This document shows, piece by piece, positions 63,707 to 64,000 of a stretch of DNA of 64,000 bases. The notes under the pieces were generated by a model. That model worked only from the letters and a program-made list of their open reading frames with translations. It had not been told where the DNA came from and did no database searches. Source of the DNA: Marinimicrobium agarilyticum DSM 16975 (GTDB lineage: Bacteria > Pseudomonadota > Gammaproteobacteria > Pseudomonadales > Cellvibrionaceae); NCBI RefSeq assembly GCF_000423345.1, contig NZ_AUHU01000015.1, positions 42,360-106,359 of the forward strand, read 5' to 3'. The stretch's first letter is position 1. Each line of letters starts with the position of its first letter. Both the position numbers and the translations under genes were made by a program.

Positions 63707-64000
63707 TCAGCCTACGAACTTTTCCTTCCAGATTCGCTTGCCATCTTCCAGGGTTTCCATTGGCGTCCTGCCGCAGCACATTTTCCCCTGGTGAGTACGG
63801 TGATGATTGTACTCATGCAGCCAGTCGTCCAAGTCCGACTGAAGTGCCTCCAGCGTATCGTAGATCTTACGCCGTAGCGTGGCCTGATAAAACTCCTGCA
63901 GCACTGTCTTATGGAATCGCTCACAGATGCCATTGGTCTGCGGGTGTCGAGCCTTGGTTTTGGTGTGTTCTATCTCATTCAGCGCCAAGTATAGCTGATA
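63707..64000 (-). CDS. IS481-type transposase (partial, runs off the right edge)
   Basis: C-terminal 97 codons of an integrase-core transposase: LALNEIEHTKTKARHPQTNG, ICERFHKTVLQEFYQATLRR, then LHEYNHHRTHQGKMCCGRTP. The Glu of the DDE triad is in ICERFHKT. The IEHTKTKARHPQTNGICERFH pattern is that of IS481-family proteins. The reading frame is open at position 64000, so the gene starts outside the window. Confidence 0.88.
   Translation of the reverse strand, partial: YQLYLALNEIEHTKTKARHPQTNGICERFHKTVLQEFYQATLRRKIYDTLEALQSDLDDWLHEYNHHRTHQGKMCCGRTPMETLEDGKRIWKEKFVG

Overview
The window looks like chromosomal DNA of a GC-rich, polysaccharide-degrading marine gammaproteobacterium of the Cellvibrionales type (Marinimicrobium, Microbulbifer, Saccharophagus or Cellvibrio relatives). 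This rests on the Pseudomonas-like order of core genes (pilGHIJK, gshB-tonB-yqgE-ruvX, pilTU, yggS-proC-yggT, metXW, rdgB-hemW) together with secreted glycoside hydrolases that carry poly-serine linkers and carbohydrate-binding modules. The assignment is from gene content only.

Layout. 1-4.3 kb (minus): pilG-H-I-J-K, the Chp chemosensory pathway for type IV pili; pilK runs off the left edge. 4.7-7.7 kb (plus): gshB, tonB, yqgE, ruvX. 7.8-10 kb (minus): pilT and pilU, the pilus retraction ATPases. 10.1-14.5 kb (plus): yggS, proC, yggT and a dynamin-like GTPase. 14.5-24.5 kb (plus): metX-metW, then a two-component system (histidine kinase plus sigma-54 activator) with a probable sigma-54-driven secreted DUF4168 protein, a DUF4426 protein, rdgB, an S9 peptidase and hemW. 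24.5-34.1 kb: a 58-residue DUF6435-like gene, a periplasmic glutathione peroxidase, a sugar MFS porter, a hybrid histidine kinase, a membrane EEP phosphatase, trmO, a 600-bp stretch of nested palindromes, serA and an alpha/beta hydrolase.

34.2-55.3 kb is a beta-glucan utilisation locus. It holds a GH9 lipoprotein, a membrane-anchored AraC regulator, a GH16 lipoprotein, a GH3 lipoprotein, a CE4-type deacetylase, a GH16-CBM6-CBM56 laminarinase, a large TonB-dependent receptor, a GH81 lipoprotein and a multidomain GH9-CBM3-CBM2 endoglucanase. A plausible flow is: secreted and surface GH16, GH81 and GH9 enzymes cut laminarin-like, mixed-linkage or cellulosic glucans; the receptor imports oligomers; GH3 finishes them. 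Four intergenic regions at 42.7, 46.2, 49.3 and 51.9 kb share a repeated GTCCCACTTT-like element, which I propose as the operator of this regulon.

55.3-59.6 kb: thpR, then a second TonB-dependent receptor with a PepSY-TM protein, a likely metal or siderophore uptake pair. 59.6-64 kb is a decaying mobile zone: remnants of a ricin-type lectin gene and an IS3 orfA, two small AT-rich genes of unknown function, an IS256-family transposase split by an IS3-family element (8-bp flanking repeat, in-frame stop in its transposase), a fusion of the IS256 remnant to the tail of an XRE regulator, and an IS481-type transposase leaving the window on the right.

I saw no rRNA, tRNA, CRISPR array or replication origin. 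The best candidates for something undescribed are the DUF4168 sigma-54 module and the shared operator of the beta-glucan locus.
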